From Aporrectodea caliginosa (Eukaryota > Annelida > Clitellata > Crassiclitellata > Lumbricidae): DNA of 64,000 nt. Both the position numbers and the translations under genes were made by a program. Below, piece after piece: positions 1-11,292 of the stretch. A model generated the notes under the pieces. It saw only the letters and a list, made by a program, of their open reading frames with translations. It did not search any database and was not told where the DNA came from. How positions within the stretch are numbered: the stretch's first letter is position 1; each line of letters begins with the position of its first letter. The stretch is taken from positions 2,046,908 through 2,110,907 of the forward strand of contig JACEVL010000130.1 of NCBI GenBank assembly GCA_020284085.1. Direction: 5' to 3'.

Positions 1-536
1 TTCCTTACAGGTTTTATTTTAGTTATAGTTATAGTTATAGTTAATGATTTTTTATTTTAGTTATAGTTATAGTTATAGTTAGTATTATTTTTTAGTTATA
101 GTTATAGTTATAGTTAATGGATTTTTATTTTAGTTAATTTTAGTTACTATACTTAGTTACAATAATTAAGTCTATAAGCAAAATTGTGCGTATTAATACG
201 CTGTTTCACAATTTACTCAGAGCTATGAAAACCTTTGAAGCATGGATACATTCAGCTTCATCAATACACGAGTTTCCAAAGTAACTGACAAATTTCACAA
301 TAAAAATTTCGCATTTTTCGTTCTCATTTATGTCGTATCGTCCATATTGCACTTCCTATTTTTATTTTTTGTATTAACGAAAATAAAGATGAATTTTCGT
401 TAGTGTTATTTTCGTTATAGTTATAGTTATAGTTAATGATATTTTTTAGTTATAGTTATAGTTATCGTTAACGAAATCATTTTATTTTCGTTAACGAACA
501 TTTTCGTTATCGTTATCGTTAACGAAAATCACACTG
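1..536. mobile_element. Terminal part of an AT-rich hAT-like DNA transposon
   Basis: The block is made of degenerate TTATAG repeats and CGTTAACGAAAA units, often in inverted orientation, and stops abruptly at an end reading AAAATCACACTG. Read from that end inward it is CAGTGTGATTTTCGTTAACG. This resembles subterminal regions of known hAT-type elements with CAGTGTTATTTTCGTTAAC ends (family recollection). The other end lies outside the window, so no target duplication can be tested and no coding region is seen. Confidence 0.5.
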
Positions 537-1736
537 GGGCTAGCATAAGGGATGCGTTTCTTCTTCTTCTAGTTTCCATTTGGAAACACAATACCAATGC
601 GTTCTTGCGATGATGGCTCGCTTGTATGGTCGCTGTCTACGTATACAGAGAGCTAAACAGAGAGGAAATTTAGTACATGCATATTGTACATTTATATAGA
701 GATGTACATATGTAGGCCCAATGTGCGCATACAGGAGTTTCTCGTCTAAGTCCCAAATTACTCCTTAATGACTTTCCGATGCAGTCACTTTCTATAAATA
801 TAGGCACGTATCAAGGTCTCAGCAAAGTGAAGTGTGAGCGTCCGCATCAACCAATTTGAAAATACATGTCTTGACTTAAAGTGGTGTGATTTTCAGGCAG
901 TATCGTTTAGGTGTCGCTTTGGCAAGAAAATCTTGCCATATGTGTTTCGTGTAGGTAAGTGCTGTTAGGTTATTAATGGCAATATTATTGGCGAACTACG
1001 GAATTTTATCTGAAGCACTTAGACAAGTCATATGAGTTTCATTAAAAGCTATGGCCATGCAGTAGGCAACGAAGCAGGGACATCTTCAAAAAACTATCTA
1101 TCTCGATGGTGGTGGTGGTAGTGGTGATGATGATGATGACGAATCATCGTCATCACATATTCGTTTATTTCAAGAAAAATCAAGTTGACACAGCCGCAAC
1201 TTCAACTTTGCATTGAATGCAAAGACTCCCATAACTATGATGATCATGGCGCATTGGTGATGATAATTTTGCCTTGGACAACAACAACAACAACAGCACA
1301 GACAATGATAATACTCGACTTGAACATAACGACTTTTATTATGACACGACGTATGTAAGTAAGTTCGTCAGTATAGACGTCGACGTTGTTCAGTGTCACT
1401 AACCAATTGACCAATTCAAAATAACGCGTCACTTCCTCATGCACAATCCGCACAAGTTAAAAAATCTTTAAAGGGTAAAAAATCAAGTGACACACGATGA
1501 TATAAAAACTGAACTGCGTTTTAAGAGCTGCTTCCGGTAAAGGCGCAAACGCAACAAAAATACCTGCTAATAGCGCAGACCTTTCTTTTAAACAACGAAG
1601 TCTTCATGATGTACCAGGATTCGAGTCCCAGACGCAGTGTGAGTGGTAAATGCGATTGACACCGCGGTGTCAAAATACATGGCAATACAATATGGGGTTC
1701 GGCTAAGTCCTTGCATTGGCTTACTGTTCAGCAAAG
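537..1736. other. Intergenic, no gene recognised
   Basis: No open frame here resembles a known protein. A GGT/GAT-rich simple repeat with a partial inverted repeat (GATGATGATGACG facing CATCGTCATCA) lies at about 1107-1160. An isolated tRNA B-box-like stretch near 1610-1630 has no accompanying A box. Confidence 0.6.
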
Positions 1737-1784
<48 letters not shown>

Positions 1785-1990
1785 GTCTGTCTGTCTGTCT
1801 GTCTGTCTGTGTGTCTGTCTGTCTGTCTGTCTATCTATCTGTCTGTCTGTCTATCTGTCTGTCTGCCTGTATGTCTGCCTGTCTGTCTGTTTGTCTGTCT
1901 GTCTAATGTCTGTCTGTCTGTATGTCTGCCTGTCTGTCTGTTTGTCTGTCTGTCTGTCTATCTGTCTACCTGTCTGTCTGTCTATCTGAC
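1737..1990. repeat. (TCTG)n microsatellite with TCTA variants
   Basis: About 250 bp of uninterrupted tetranucleotide repeat, mostly TCTG with scattered TCTA, TCTGCC and TGTG variants. Its three reading frames give artefactual Cys/Leu/Ser/Val open frames. Confidence 0.97.
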
Positions 1991-3847
1991 TAAATGAGTC
2001 AAAGGGAGAGACTAGCTAAACCGAAGAGTGAGACATATAAATAGGGCATTGTCAGAAGATAAGATGCATGAAGTTGTTAGTATATAGCGTCGAGTTTATG
2101 TGAACTAAAAGCAAAAAATATCTAGTGTACTGTACAGCTGAATATTTTTGTTGAATAAACCGAAGATCTCGGACTTAACACAGATAATAGGCTGCAATGC
2201 GATACAGTTGAAGCACGTATACGAAGCTGATAATAGATAATAATTATTATAGGCAGCTAATGATCTATCGCTGAGACAGGGCTAATGAGTTTGTCCTGAC
2301 GGCTTCATTTCACTTTGAAGCGAACATCAACTGAGAACAAAATCTTCATACAAAACTTCTTAGAAGTCCTCGGATTAGATTAACAATAATGTTGAGTAAT
2401 TTGCTTACTGTTGGCATTGTTTAAGCTATTGTCCCTATAGTTTATGTTCCAGGCTTATGTATAATGCATCGCTTTCAAATAATAAGCCTAATCTAACACT
2501 CTTCTTACAAAGTAAAGCTTCTTTAGATATTTATTAGATCTCTGAATGTTATATCCATCTAAAGAGGAATTACTGTAGAATTAACCTATCCAATTCAAAA
2601 ATATTAAGAAAATACATTGCCTCAAATTATGTCCATTTTCGCAGACTATAACGAAGTCTGTGCTTAAATATCACAGGCATATCATCTTCATATGAACCGA
2701 GCAAATCTCGTCAATACTTTCGGTCGACGTTTCCCAGCCTGAAGAATTCTCTCTTGAAACTTGCAACTGAAGCCACTTATTTGCGTTTACCACCTCGAGC
2801 CATTGCAAGGTATCTCATTTTCATGTCCTCATATAATTATAGTCTTCAAAAACACAGGACTGAAAGTAAGATCGAAGAAGCGAAGAACAGAGAACGACTG
2901 AACGGAGACATGATCGTGGCAGATCGAAATTCAGCAAGAACAGGAATATAGGAAATGAGATATAATGAGACAGACGCAGACACAGAGACGAAAATGTACA
3001 GACACGGACAGATAGACGGACAGCAACAGGACAGACACGACAGATTAAATAGTTAATGACAGTACTTTGCCTCGATGTAGCATTATTAACTTCTAAAAAT
3101 CGAAGTAATTGACAGCTGCACGATACAGTTTTTTGTCAGATAATGATCCGGTGCTCGACGGCTTTGCTTTTTGTTCTTCATATCTGTTCAGCGACGGTCG
3201 CCAAATGCCTTGAATTATTAGTACGAGCAGTCATTTTATGCCGCTTCAAATTAAGTTCGTCAGTATCGACACCGTTATTTAGGCATTTCTGGACTCGATT
3301 AAGTTGATGGCAAGCCCATCTATTATATCCACACTATTCGCTGATAAAACATCTAAACTGGGTTTGATCTTGCACTGGACTGGAAATGGAGTTGATTAGA
3401 AATTAAGTGTACCGGTAAATAGCATGTTCTGTCACAAATGGTAACAAAGTTACAACTTACTGCTAAAACAACTGCTAAAAGATGTAGATCTCTTTACCGC
3501 AACTTTTGATGAGTTACGAGTCGAACTCGAATTTAACCATAACTAAGATAGGACCTAAATCGTTGTGCCCAAATGGGGCATAAATGAATAAAGTAAATTG
3601 GAGCGAATTCATGTGCCTGGTAGGCTGCCGTCAACGAAACTTTACAGAAATTTTGTTGAGGCGAATATTTACTAGACCTGGTCATTTGCATAATAATCGA
3701 TGTACACGACTTCCAATTAGGGTAGGAGGAGGAATAACTTTTTATTAGGTTATTTTTTCAGCGTATCATAGTAAAAGATAAGGCAGACATACACCATTAA
3801 GTTACGAATGCGCACTGCTCATCACTTGCTCATTTGCTGCTTATCAG
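1991..3847. other. Intergenic, no gene recognised
   Basis: AT-rich single-copy-looking DNA. A 65-codon frame near 2754-2951 has no recognisable family and no clear splice context. No terminal inverted repeats or tandem arrays were noticed. Confidence 0.55.
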
Positions 3848-4711
3848 AAGAGCGATCTGGCATTTGGCACTCTCTCTGCTTGGCTTTCTTCAAATCGCCT
3901 GAGACTCAATCCTACTAAGACCCAGTTCATATGGCTGGGTACCCGCCAGCAGCTGGCAAAACTGGACTGTAATCTTCTTGCAGTAGAATTTCCTCTCATT
4001 ACATTCTCTACCTCAGTACGAAACCTCGGTGTCATCCTTGATCAAGAACTAAGCTTTTCCAAACACCTCTCCTCATTGTCTCGCTCCTGCTTTTACCATC
4101 TTCGCCAACTAAGGGTTATTGCTCGCTCTCTCTCAACCTCTTCTGCCTCCACTCTTATCCATGCCTTCGTTTGCTCTCGCCTAGACTATTGTTCCTCTCT
4201 CTACACTGGTCTTCCCAAGTCCACCTATCATCCATTGAGAGGGTCTTGCGGTCTGCGGCGCGCCTTGTTGGTTCCATTCCTCGCTATGGTAGTGTTTCTT
4301 CTTACATGCATCATACCCTCCACTGGCTTCCCCTCCGGCATCGTATCCTGTATCGGCTTTGCTCTCTTGTCTGGCAATGTGTTTTGGGTTCAGCTCCTCG
4401 CTATCTACGCTCTATCTTTACTCTATCTTCTTCTCTCACAGGTCGCTCAGCTCTCCGTTCCTCTTCTAGGGGTGACTTTTTGGTCCCTTTTGCTCGCACT
4501 GCTACGAAGCAGCGCCGAGCATTCTCCATCGTTGGTCCAACAACGTGGAATGACTTACCATCCTTCCTTCGCTTTTCCCCTCGTACTCATTCTACTTCCT
4601 TCTATACACAACTGAAGACTTTTCTCTATGATCAGGCCTGGCTCGGGAGCGCCTCTGAGTAGAACCCTTGAAGATTCGCTATATAAATTGATTGATTGAT
4701 TGATTGATTTG
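3848..4711 (+). mobile_element. L2/CR1-like LINE, 3' part of reverse transcriptase (frameshifted)
   Basis: The frame opens at 3848 with AWLSSNRLRLNPTKTQF, the late reverse-transcriptase motif of non-LTR elements, and continues through NLGVILDQELSFSKHL. A single frameshift near 4230 moves the reading to a second frame with ERVLRSAARLVGSIPR, LHWLPLRHRILYRLCSLVW and PTTWNDLPSFLRFSPRT, ending at a stop at 4660-4662. These are the conserved thumb and C-terminal blocks of L2/CR1-clade elements. The 3' end carries a GAGCGCC...CGCTATATAAATT segment and a short (ATTG)n tail at 4690-4711, as expected for elements that end in microsatellite-like tails. The catalytic FADD region and ORF1 are absent, so this is a 5'-truncated dead copy. 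It is the best preserved relative of the fragment at 40850-41565. Confidence 0.88.
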
Positions 4712-4934
4712 GAGGATCTTTCACTTGTTCAAGGATGCTTACAAACACAATACACTATATGATACTAGGTTGAAATCTAACTGCAGTACGGAAATCTGCG
4801 GTATGTGTGGTTCAAATCGCTCAATACTCGGCCCGTATATAAATGTATGGGGATGCCTTTGTGTGAATGCGTGTGATTTATCTTAGAGGAAACAACCTCC
4901 CACTAGGAGGGTGCAAAATTAATTATTTTAAAAC

Positions 4935-5889
4935 CATTGGCGTAGCTAGAGGTGGAGCAGGAGAGCGGCCGCTTCCTCTGGGACCATTTTCCAAAGTGTG
5001 GGGCCTTTTCACAATTTATTTATTCCAATCGTTCGAACGACATAGGAAGCTGCGTTCACCATGTCCTTAAACCTGTTTCAGTCCTTTCATAATTATGTGT
5101 AGTGTGTAATGTATTTATTAATTGTAGACCTATTTGTATAATGTAATATAAACCTACATTACAACAAATTTGGCTACAAGGTAACTTATAATTATATAGG
5201 TAGTCTAAGTATTTTCAGTTTTGTTTCATTCAATAGTCTGAACATTGTGTTATCCAATTAAAATGTAGTTACTGTTTTACCGAAAATAAATAAAAACATG
5301 AAACTAATTGAAAATGAAATACTGTGATCTGGAAACTGAATTATTTGTAGAAAATTTATTTCATATTGTGGTAAGTACGATTTGACTTAATTTAGATATG
5401 ATCATACTAAGACTTGTTTACTTGCGACTCTGAGAGCTGCGACTTATTATTATATTATTATTGATCAGCATTATTACTAAGGAAAATTCCAGTGTTGAAG
5501 AAATGACCATCAATAAACAATAATATACTAAAATTCATGATCGCCAATGACATGGGTTCCATTTATCCTATAGCTTGTCCACACTGTATTGCATTTTTCT
5601 GCCCTTGCCAATAAACAGCGTTGGTGCGGAACGATCTTTCAGCCGACTCAAAATCGTACGTACTTCTACGATGGGCGAGGACAGATTGTCTGAATTGGCC
5701 TTTATTTGTCTGAATTGGCTTTATTTGTCTGAATTGGCTTTTATTTCGATCGAAAGACAGTTCGATAGTGAAGTCGATTGTAACGAAGCAATCGATATCT
5801 TTGCTAAAATGAAGCCTATAGACGAAAAAGGCTGTTGTAATTGGTTTGTTTTTGTACCATTATGTTATAGTATACTATGCTATTACTAA
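4935..5889 (+). mobile_element. Degraded hAT transposon (left end plus transposase remnant)
   Basis: The left edge reads CATTGGCGTAGCTAGAGG, a typical hAT-type terminus, followed by a GC-rich subterminal segment and then AT-rich sequence up to a transposase C-terminal remnant. A convincing right terminus and target duplication were not found, so the right boundary is approximate. Confidence 0.5.
5575..5889 (+). pseudogene. hAT transposase C-terminal dimerisation domain remnant
   Basis: The frame contains INSVGAERSFSRLKIVRTST followed by MGEDRLSELAF, the hallmark of the hAT C-terminal dimerisation region (the SxxAERxFSxLKxIKxxxRxxMxxxRLxxLxxL pattern). The upstream DDE catalytic regions and zinc finger are missing. 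A stretch coding for the FICLNW repeat is an internal tandem triplication of about 20 bp (5685-5750) that would disrupt the helix after RLSELA. It is a broken transposase, not a host gene, although domesticated hAT genes share this motif. Confidence 0.75.
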
Positions 5890-5967
5890 TATTTACTATG
5901 CATATTGCTTTTACCACCTTTTGGGTATTTAAGTGTTTCTTCTTAAAATAGAAAAATAATTACGTAT

Positions 5968-5970
<3 letters not shown>

Positions 5971-6060
<90 letters not shown>
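5971..6060. repeat. (CAT)n microsatellite, tail of an RTE-like LINE
   Basis: Thirty perfect CAT units. On the minus strand they follow directly after the end of the reverse-transcriptase C-terminus encoded at 6075-6359, so they read as the (ATG)n 3' tail of that element. Confidence 0.95.
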
Positions 6061-6415
6061 TGCGGTCCATGGGCTCAGTGCCCGTTGGTGTCAATCGCAT
6101 GCTTCACCATCCGTCTCCATTTGTCTCTCTCCTGCGCCATTCTGCTAAGTTTGTGGAATTCCATTCCGCACCAGTCCGCGACGTCATCCAGCCACTCCCT
6201 GCACGGTCTTCCTCTAACCCCCTTTCCGTCCATCATCCCGAAGATGACGTGTTTGGTGAGTCTGTCGTTTCCCATTCTGCATACATATCCAAAGAAGTTT
6301 AGTTTCCTCTCCATTATCATTTGTTTGATTTTTTTTGTATTTCCCACTCTCGCGCGCACCTCTGCATTTGTTATCTTTTGCTCCCATCTGATGTTAAATA
6401 TCCTTCTGTTGCATC
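6061..6415 (-). mobile_element. RTE-like LINE reverse transcriptase C-terminus (3' piece)
   Basis: On the minus strand the frame shows RRIFNIRWEQKITNAEVR, then LNFFGYVCRMGNDRLTKHV, RGRPCREWLDDVADWCG and finally AIDTNGH. These are the conserved C-terminal motifs (FGHxxRM, RGRPxxxWxDD, DTNGH) of the endonuclease/reverse transcriptase of RTE-type and related elements. The 5' continuation lies at 7831-7912, separated by an inserted hAT transposon. The 3' tail is the (CAT)n block next door. Confidence 0.85.
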
Positions 6416-7830
6416 TAGGGAATGCAAACCCGAGGCCTTTTTTCGAAACCCGGGTTTCGGGTTTGACGGCCGTAAAAACCCGGGTTACCCGGGTAACCCG
6501 GGGTTGGACGGGTTTACAAGTTTTACATGATAAATATTATAATTAGAAATAGTGCAGTAATAATAAATTATTATTACTGCACTATTTCTTGCAATAAGAA
6601 CAACGTCGTCGTATGCAGGCACAAATCCAAAGTTCTCCAACAGTAAAGAATTTGCATAAAAAAACTTTGGGAAAATCGTGATACAAGTGGTTTCATATAA
6701 GCAGTGTTTTTTTCTAGAAAAAAGGTTCTAGAACTGAACAATTCAGAACAATTATGGAAGACATTGCAAGGGTTCCGAAGCCTGAGCCTCTTATTTTATA
6801 ACATCCTAAATATCAACAAACGCTGAAAACACTTGAATTAAATTAAAATAACTAAATAATTTTTTATTAAAAATTTAAGTGAATTAATTTATTTTTTAAC
6901 AGCTTGAAAAAGTTCACGGATCGCCGTTCCAGAGCGTTCTGTCTGAAAGAAACATTACATAGGCCTATAAAGAGAACTGTCAAATGGCACCTTAAAATAA
7001 TCTACATTGCAGCTTCAAGCCCTGTCAGTGCCAGCCCATTTGTTTTCAGAAGATATTTAGTCATCAATACTCTGCAACCCAATTTGGCAGAACCAAAACT
7101 TGTATACTGAACTTGATGCTGCATGAGTGTCATCGCTGCCTGCGATTGTACTTGGACAAGCCAGATATGGTAGAAGGCCTACCATCTTTGGCTTCGTCAG
7201 AACGACAAGGGTCACCAACGTCCTTTTGCTTGAGCAGGTTTATCTTATGCTTGGACTGGAGATGAATAGCCTATTCATACTTCTTGTTGCACTATAATTC
7301 ATACTTCTTGTTGCACCGCCGGCAATTTCCAGCTGCGATTTACATAACTGGCATTGAGACGTCTGGCCCACAGAATCGCGAAAGAAATGTTCCCAAACAC
7401 CACTCTTTTTTAATTATTTAGATATTGTTAGGATTTGTGTCTCAAGTCACTAAATTTAAGTAAAAACAGTTTACCGCTATTATTTACGAATTTGATGCTA
7501 CGACGCGGATAAGTCAATAAACTGAGCATTAGTCACTGGTGTGTGAATGTGAAGCCACACTCATACGAAGTCACCAATAAAGATATGAAATGAGCCGATA
7601 AATAAGTAGTTAGAAGCAGTATTACGTAACCCGTTATCAACCACTGTAATCGTTATATTTCCATAACTCTGCATTTGTGAGTTTAACAGCGTGAACGACG
7701 GTGAAAGTGACGATTTTTGAAACCCGTCGAACCCGGGTTTTAATCGCGTTCAAACCCGGGTTTCGTGTTTGTAAAAATGCCGGGTTACCCGGGTTACCCG
7801 GGTACCGTAAACCCGGGTTTGCATTCCCTA
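6416..7830. mobile_element. Non-autonomous hAT transposon inserted in an RTE LINE
   Basis: The 1415-bp element starts TAGGGAATGCAAACCCG and ends with the inverse GGGTTTGCATTCCCTA. Subterminal regions are rich in ACCCGGGTT palindromes at both ends. It is flanked by the exact 8-bp duplication GTTGCATC at 6408-6415 and 7831-7838, the size typical of hAT insertion. The interrupted reverse-transcriptase frame resumes on the other side of the duplication. No transposase frame is seen inside. A perfect 21-bp-stem inverted repeat lies at 6545-6589. Confidence 0.92.
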
Positions 7831-7912
7831 GTTGCATCTCATCTCGAATGCCAATAGCTTGTTTGTTTCCCTCTTGCCCAAGGTCCATGTCTCACATGCA
7901 TAATCTCACACG
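7831..7912 (-). mobile_element. RTE-like LINE reverse transcriptase, 5' piece of the split copy
   Basis: Minus-strand translation gives ETWTLGKRETNKLLAFEMRC, matching the segment that normally precedes the RRILxIRW block of RTE-like reverse transcriptases, and that block is found at the left side of the hAT insertion. Upstream sequence (beyond about 7912) is no longer recognisable. Confidence 0.75.
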
Positions 7913-9235
7913 TATAATCATAATGAATGTAATTAATTTAAATGATTTATTGTGGTATTTTTATGTGCTGACGTTAAAACCTGACAACGCTACTGCTTAA
8001 AACCAAATAGACCTATTAATTGAAACTCATTGACAAAGTAATTAAGTTAGTTAGATAGGCGATAAATCGTTTCCAGATAGCAGACTTTATTTCTGGATTA
8101 CTGTTCAGTTTGTACCAAGCAAACACATCTCACATACTGTTAAGTAAGTACCAAGCATACTAGCCACCCACAATTCTTGCTGAACCTCGGGCAAAGACTC
8201 TAAGCCCGCCATCGCCGTCAACAAGTCTTTCAACCCTTCGTTTAAACCGAACTAACCTGTAATCAGGAGTAGGACGTTGTATCAAGCGCTCGACATTTCC
8301 CCTTCAGTGGCAGCAGCAGCAACAGCAGAGTTGACTTGACAGAGGCGTAGCATCCACTCCCTGCTGTCATACGATCATCATCATCCAGATATCTCGTCGT
8401 CAGAGAGCTTCTTGAGTTAAACGCATTAGCCATAAATACACTTTCGCTGCAGCAGCAGCAGCCTCCGGCGATTACAGTCTTGATGCTACATGTGACACAT
8501 GTCACGTTTAGTCTGTCGCTTTCACCTCTCAGAGCGCGCCTCGTCCAGCGCTGCAGACGGCCGCCTCTCGTGCTCCTGTCGTGACGTGGTCTTGTGATCA
8601 CGACAGCTCGTGACCATTTGGATGATGGCTACGCCTACACGCTCCTGCACCGTATTGGCCGAGGCCTTCCTTCTGACATGACGTCGCCTGCTATAGTCAC
8701 TATTGCTGCAGCAGCTGCAGTAGCAGTAGTTGCAGCAGCGAAGGCACCAACTGTAGTGCTGCTCAATCTGCTCCAACCTGACATTGCTGATACATCGAGA
8801 CTTCTACATATTCCTCCTTCCTCTGACGAAACTGAGTATCTGCGCTCTACTAGAACACAGTTGCCATTCTTCGACAGACGCCATCTAAAAAGCAGGTAGC
8901 CTACATTTGTCTATTTTATTTCGTAGATCACTCTTATCCAGGGAAAAGTCTCTTAATTGACAATTAATATGAGATACTCCTATCACCGAGGAGTCTCATA
9001 TGCATAATGCCGCCATACAATGGACAGCGCATTAGCCGACGAAGCTGCACGGTTGTGCAATAACGAGCGTTTCTGCAACGGTCATTTATGCGTAGACTTG
9101 CTTTGGAAGACCGCAGAGTTACAGGCTACGTTGAAGCCAAGAATTTACTTAGAGACACGTGCACACAGTAAAGCCGATAACAGAACAACTGTACAGCTAC
9201 TTGCAGTACAGCAGCAGCGTGGGCTAACGAGATCG
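7913..9235. other. Intergenic, GC-richer stretch without a recognisable gene
   Basis: Between about 8260 and 9235 the base composition rises and CAG/GCA triplets are frequent, giving overlapping 80-110 codon frames on both strands. None shows a known domain, and they conflict with one another. A short imperfect hairpin (ATATGAGATACTCCT facing AGGAGTCTCATAT) lies at about 8968-9001. The region could be regulatory or an unrecognised 5' exon, but the sequence alone does not show it. Confidence 0.45.
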
Positions 9236-9243
9236 CGTGCAAG

Positions 9244-10782
9244 CAGGGCCGGTGTCACAAAATAGAGTAACCCCTATACATGAGTATCCCCCTTAGCGAA
9301 ATGGAGTATTCGGCTTAGTTTACATTTTTGGCGGTTTCTAAGTGTATTCAGTCGTACTGTTTGGATTTATTGTACACATAAAAATTTTTTAAGTTGTGTA
9401 TCTTTTAGTTTGTACGTCGACCTGAAATTAATTTACTTCGTTTTTGGTGATTTTGAAGGGATTTTCGTCGAGGCTATCGTTACGCGTATGACGATGGGGG
9501 AATAGAATGGTTTATCCCCCCGGATACTCTAAACCGGTTTATTCCATCCAGGGGGGATAAATTCATACATCGCCCCGGATAGTCTTAGGACGGATAGGCT
9601 ACTCTATTTCGTTATACCGGAGCCAGAGTATTTGGCGCCCTAGGCGAACCTTTCGCACTGCGCCCCCTGTAAGTGCGATAACTATTTTAATATTAAATTA
9701 ACTAAGTTAATTTTAAAGTTATCCATAGTTACAGTTATTGTCTGGAAACTGCATTAGCTATGCAGTCTATGCTGTATGGTCTAACACGTTTTATAGGAAT
9801 TTAAAATGTAAATATTAAATAATGGGACAGTGCACATTTTCATTTGAACACTTTGTAAGAAATCCAACGGCTACGTGTACTAAGTCATAGTCCTATGTAC
9901 GTAAGAACTTTCTACGAAGTCAATAGAAATATAATGTAATTTCAAAATTTTATTTTTCGCGCAATCACTTTAGCAAAGGCAGAAACGAGTTCTATCAGTT
10001 CAATGTCTCCAGCAATAGGCCTATCATGTTCCATTGACAAGGTAGGGCCTAGCTAGTCCAATAAGTCTTTCTTGCAGCATGGACGTTCGCAAATATGTTT
10101 TTATCGACTTGAGCTTCGAGAAGCTTCTCTCACCACTAGCCACAGAAACTTGAGTGTCAAGAAGACGTCAAATCCAATAAATATGGGGCGTCTTGTTAGC
10201 ATATTCAAAGCTATAATATTTTTAATCTAGCCTAGCAATGCTTGCACACATATTGCGCCATTTATTGACCTCGATCATCCAGACCGTTATCTTTAGTTGC
10301 TGGTTTTGTACTAGCACTGGATTTTTGTGCGATATGAATTATTTTTGTAAAAAAATTGATTAAATTAATGAAAAACAGGGTTTCAGTAAAACAAGACCAA
10401 ACCCAAGCGAAAACACAAGGTCTCCAGGAAAACCCCACTTTAGAAGTTCGGATAAAAACAAGATCTTGGGAAAAGCTGAAGGAGTGGCTAATGAGCGGCC
10501 TCAGTTTCATTTCAAATAGGCCTATGTCGCTAGTAGGCAACTTCAAACTTACGATAGCTAAGAGCATACGCGTGACGTGCCACATGACTGACGTTAAGAA
10601 TTCGAAATGTCTGTATAGTCTGTTTGAAGCCGCTTCTTATTGTCATATTCATTTATTAATGAGCAGTGGCAAAACAATGGCAATGTTTACAAAAATATTT
10701 TTAATTTGGTTTTCTGCCCGCCCCCAGAAGCGTGCCACCCTAGGCGGCCGCCTAGTTCGCCTAGTGGTTAATCCGGCCTTCG
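9244..10782. mobile_element. hAT-like transposon, with a second inverted-repeat element inside
   Basis: The left end is CAGGGCCGG and the right end is CCGGCCTTCG, with CCTAGGCGAAC near the left and CGCCTAGTTCGCCTAG near the right in inverse orientation, a pattern well known from hAT elements. The sequence TCGCGTGCAAG is repeated directly outside both ends (9233-9243 and 10780-10790), which includes an 8-bp target duplication. No intact transposase frame is visible. The first nine bases could instead belong to the nested element, so the left boundary is less sure than the duplication suggests. Confidence 0.7.
9249..9620. mobile_element. Inverted-repeat element (MITE), copy 1, nested
   Basis: A 372-bp element with terminal inverted repeats CCGGTGTCACAAAATAGAG at the left and CTCTATTTCGTTATACCGG at the right. 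A second copy with about 90 percent visible identity lies at 41785-42158. The interior holds GGGGGATA palindromes near the ends. It has no transposase and sits just inside the left end of a hAT-like element. Confidence 0.85.
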
Positions 10783-10974
10783 CGTGCAAGTGCATTTATT
10801 AGATCTATTTACGTATGCCAACGCGCAGATGTTCAATTGTTCTCTCTCGTGACATTTTAACTCTGAGGCAAAATAAACCTGGGCTTCATGCTACATGCAG
10901 ATTTATGACGGTTAAACGATGTTTTAAAACCGAATAAAAATGCGCTCAATTTTTGAACCCAACCTAATGGTCGT

Positions 10975-11100
10975 TTTTAGCCGATTGGTTAGCGCGCAGC
11001 CCTTTTAACGCGGACAGTACGGGTTCGAACCTCTCTGAGAGGGTCATTGTGTAGGCCTACGGGTCTTGGAAATATCCTTCATTCACAATTGCTGAGCGCC
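10975..11100 (+). mobile_element. tRNA-derived SINE, copy 1
   Basis: An A-box-like TAGCCGATTGG at 10978 is followed by a perfect B box GGGTTCGAACC at 11021, then a body ending in TTCACAATTGCTGAGCG. The same body end is present in copies at 35413 and 48023. The sequence cannot fold into an intact tRNA, so it is a SINE and not a tRNA gene. Confidence 0.7.
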
Positions 11101-11140
11101 ATCGATTGATGCTTGGTCAATAGATAGTAGCACTTAGCAA

Positions 11141-11292
11141 CATGGGCGTATTTATGGGTGGTTTTACGGGTTCAACCCCCGCAATAAATGCATTACTGTC
11201 ATTAAAACTACAAATGTAGAAAAATACGAAAATTTCCATTGGAACCTCACCGAAAACTTAAAACCCCTCCAACATTTTGTCTGGCTATGCTC
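11141..11292. mobile_element. Short hAT-like non-autonomous element
   Basis: The left edge CATGGGCGTATTTATGGG and right edge TGTCTGGCTATGCTCCTG resemble common hAT termini. Flanks CTTAGCAA and TTTAACAA match at six of eight positions, a plausible decayed target duplication. Only 152 bp long, with no coding capacity. Confidence 0.5.

Noticed and set aside
1600..1650. tRNA B-box-like GGATTCGAGTCCC
   Set aside because: There is no A box at the right distance and no repeat family body nearby.
1643..1997. Overlapping Cys/Leu/Ser/Val-rich open frames
   Set aside because: They are translations of the (TCTG)n microsatellite in three frames.
4076..4662. 179- and 163-codon plus-strand frames as possible host genes
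   Set aside because: Both contain L2/CR1 reverse-transcriptase blocks; they are two frames of one frameshifted LINE.
8263..9265. Several 80-110 codon frames in a CAG-rich, GC-richer stretch
   Set aside because: Frames on both strands compete, contain simple Ala/Val or Cys/Ser runs and show no family signature.
10975..11040. Possible tRNA gene
   Set aside because: A and B boxes are present but the acceptor stem and anticodon arm do not form; it fits a tRNA-derived SINE.
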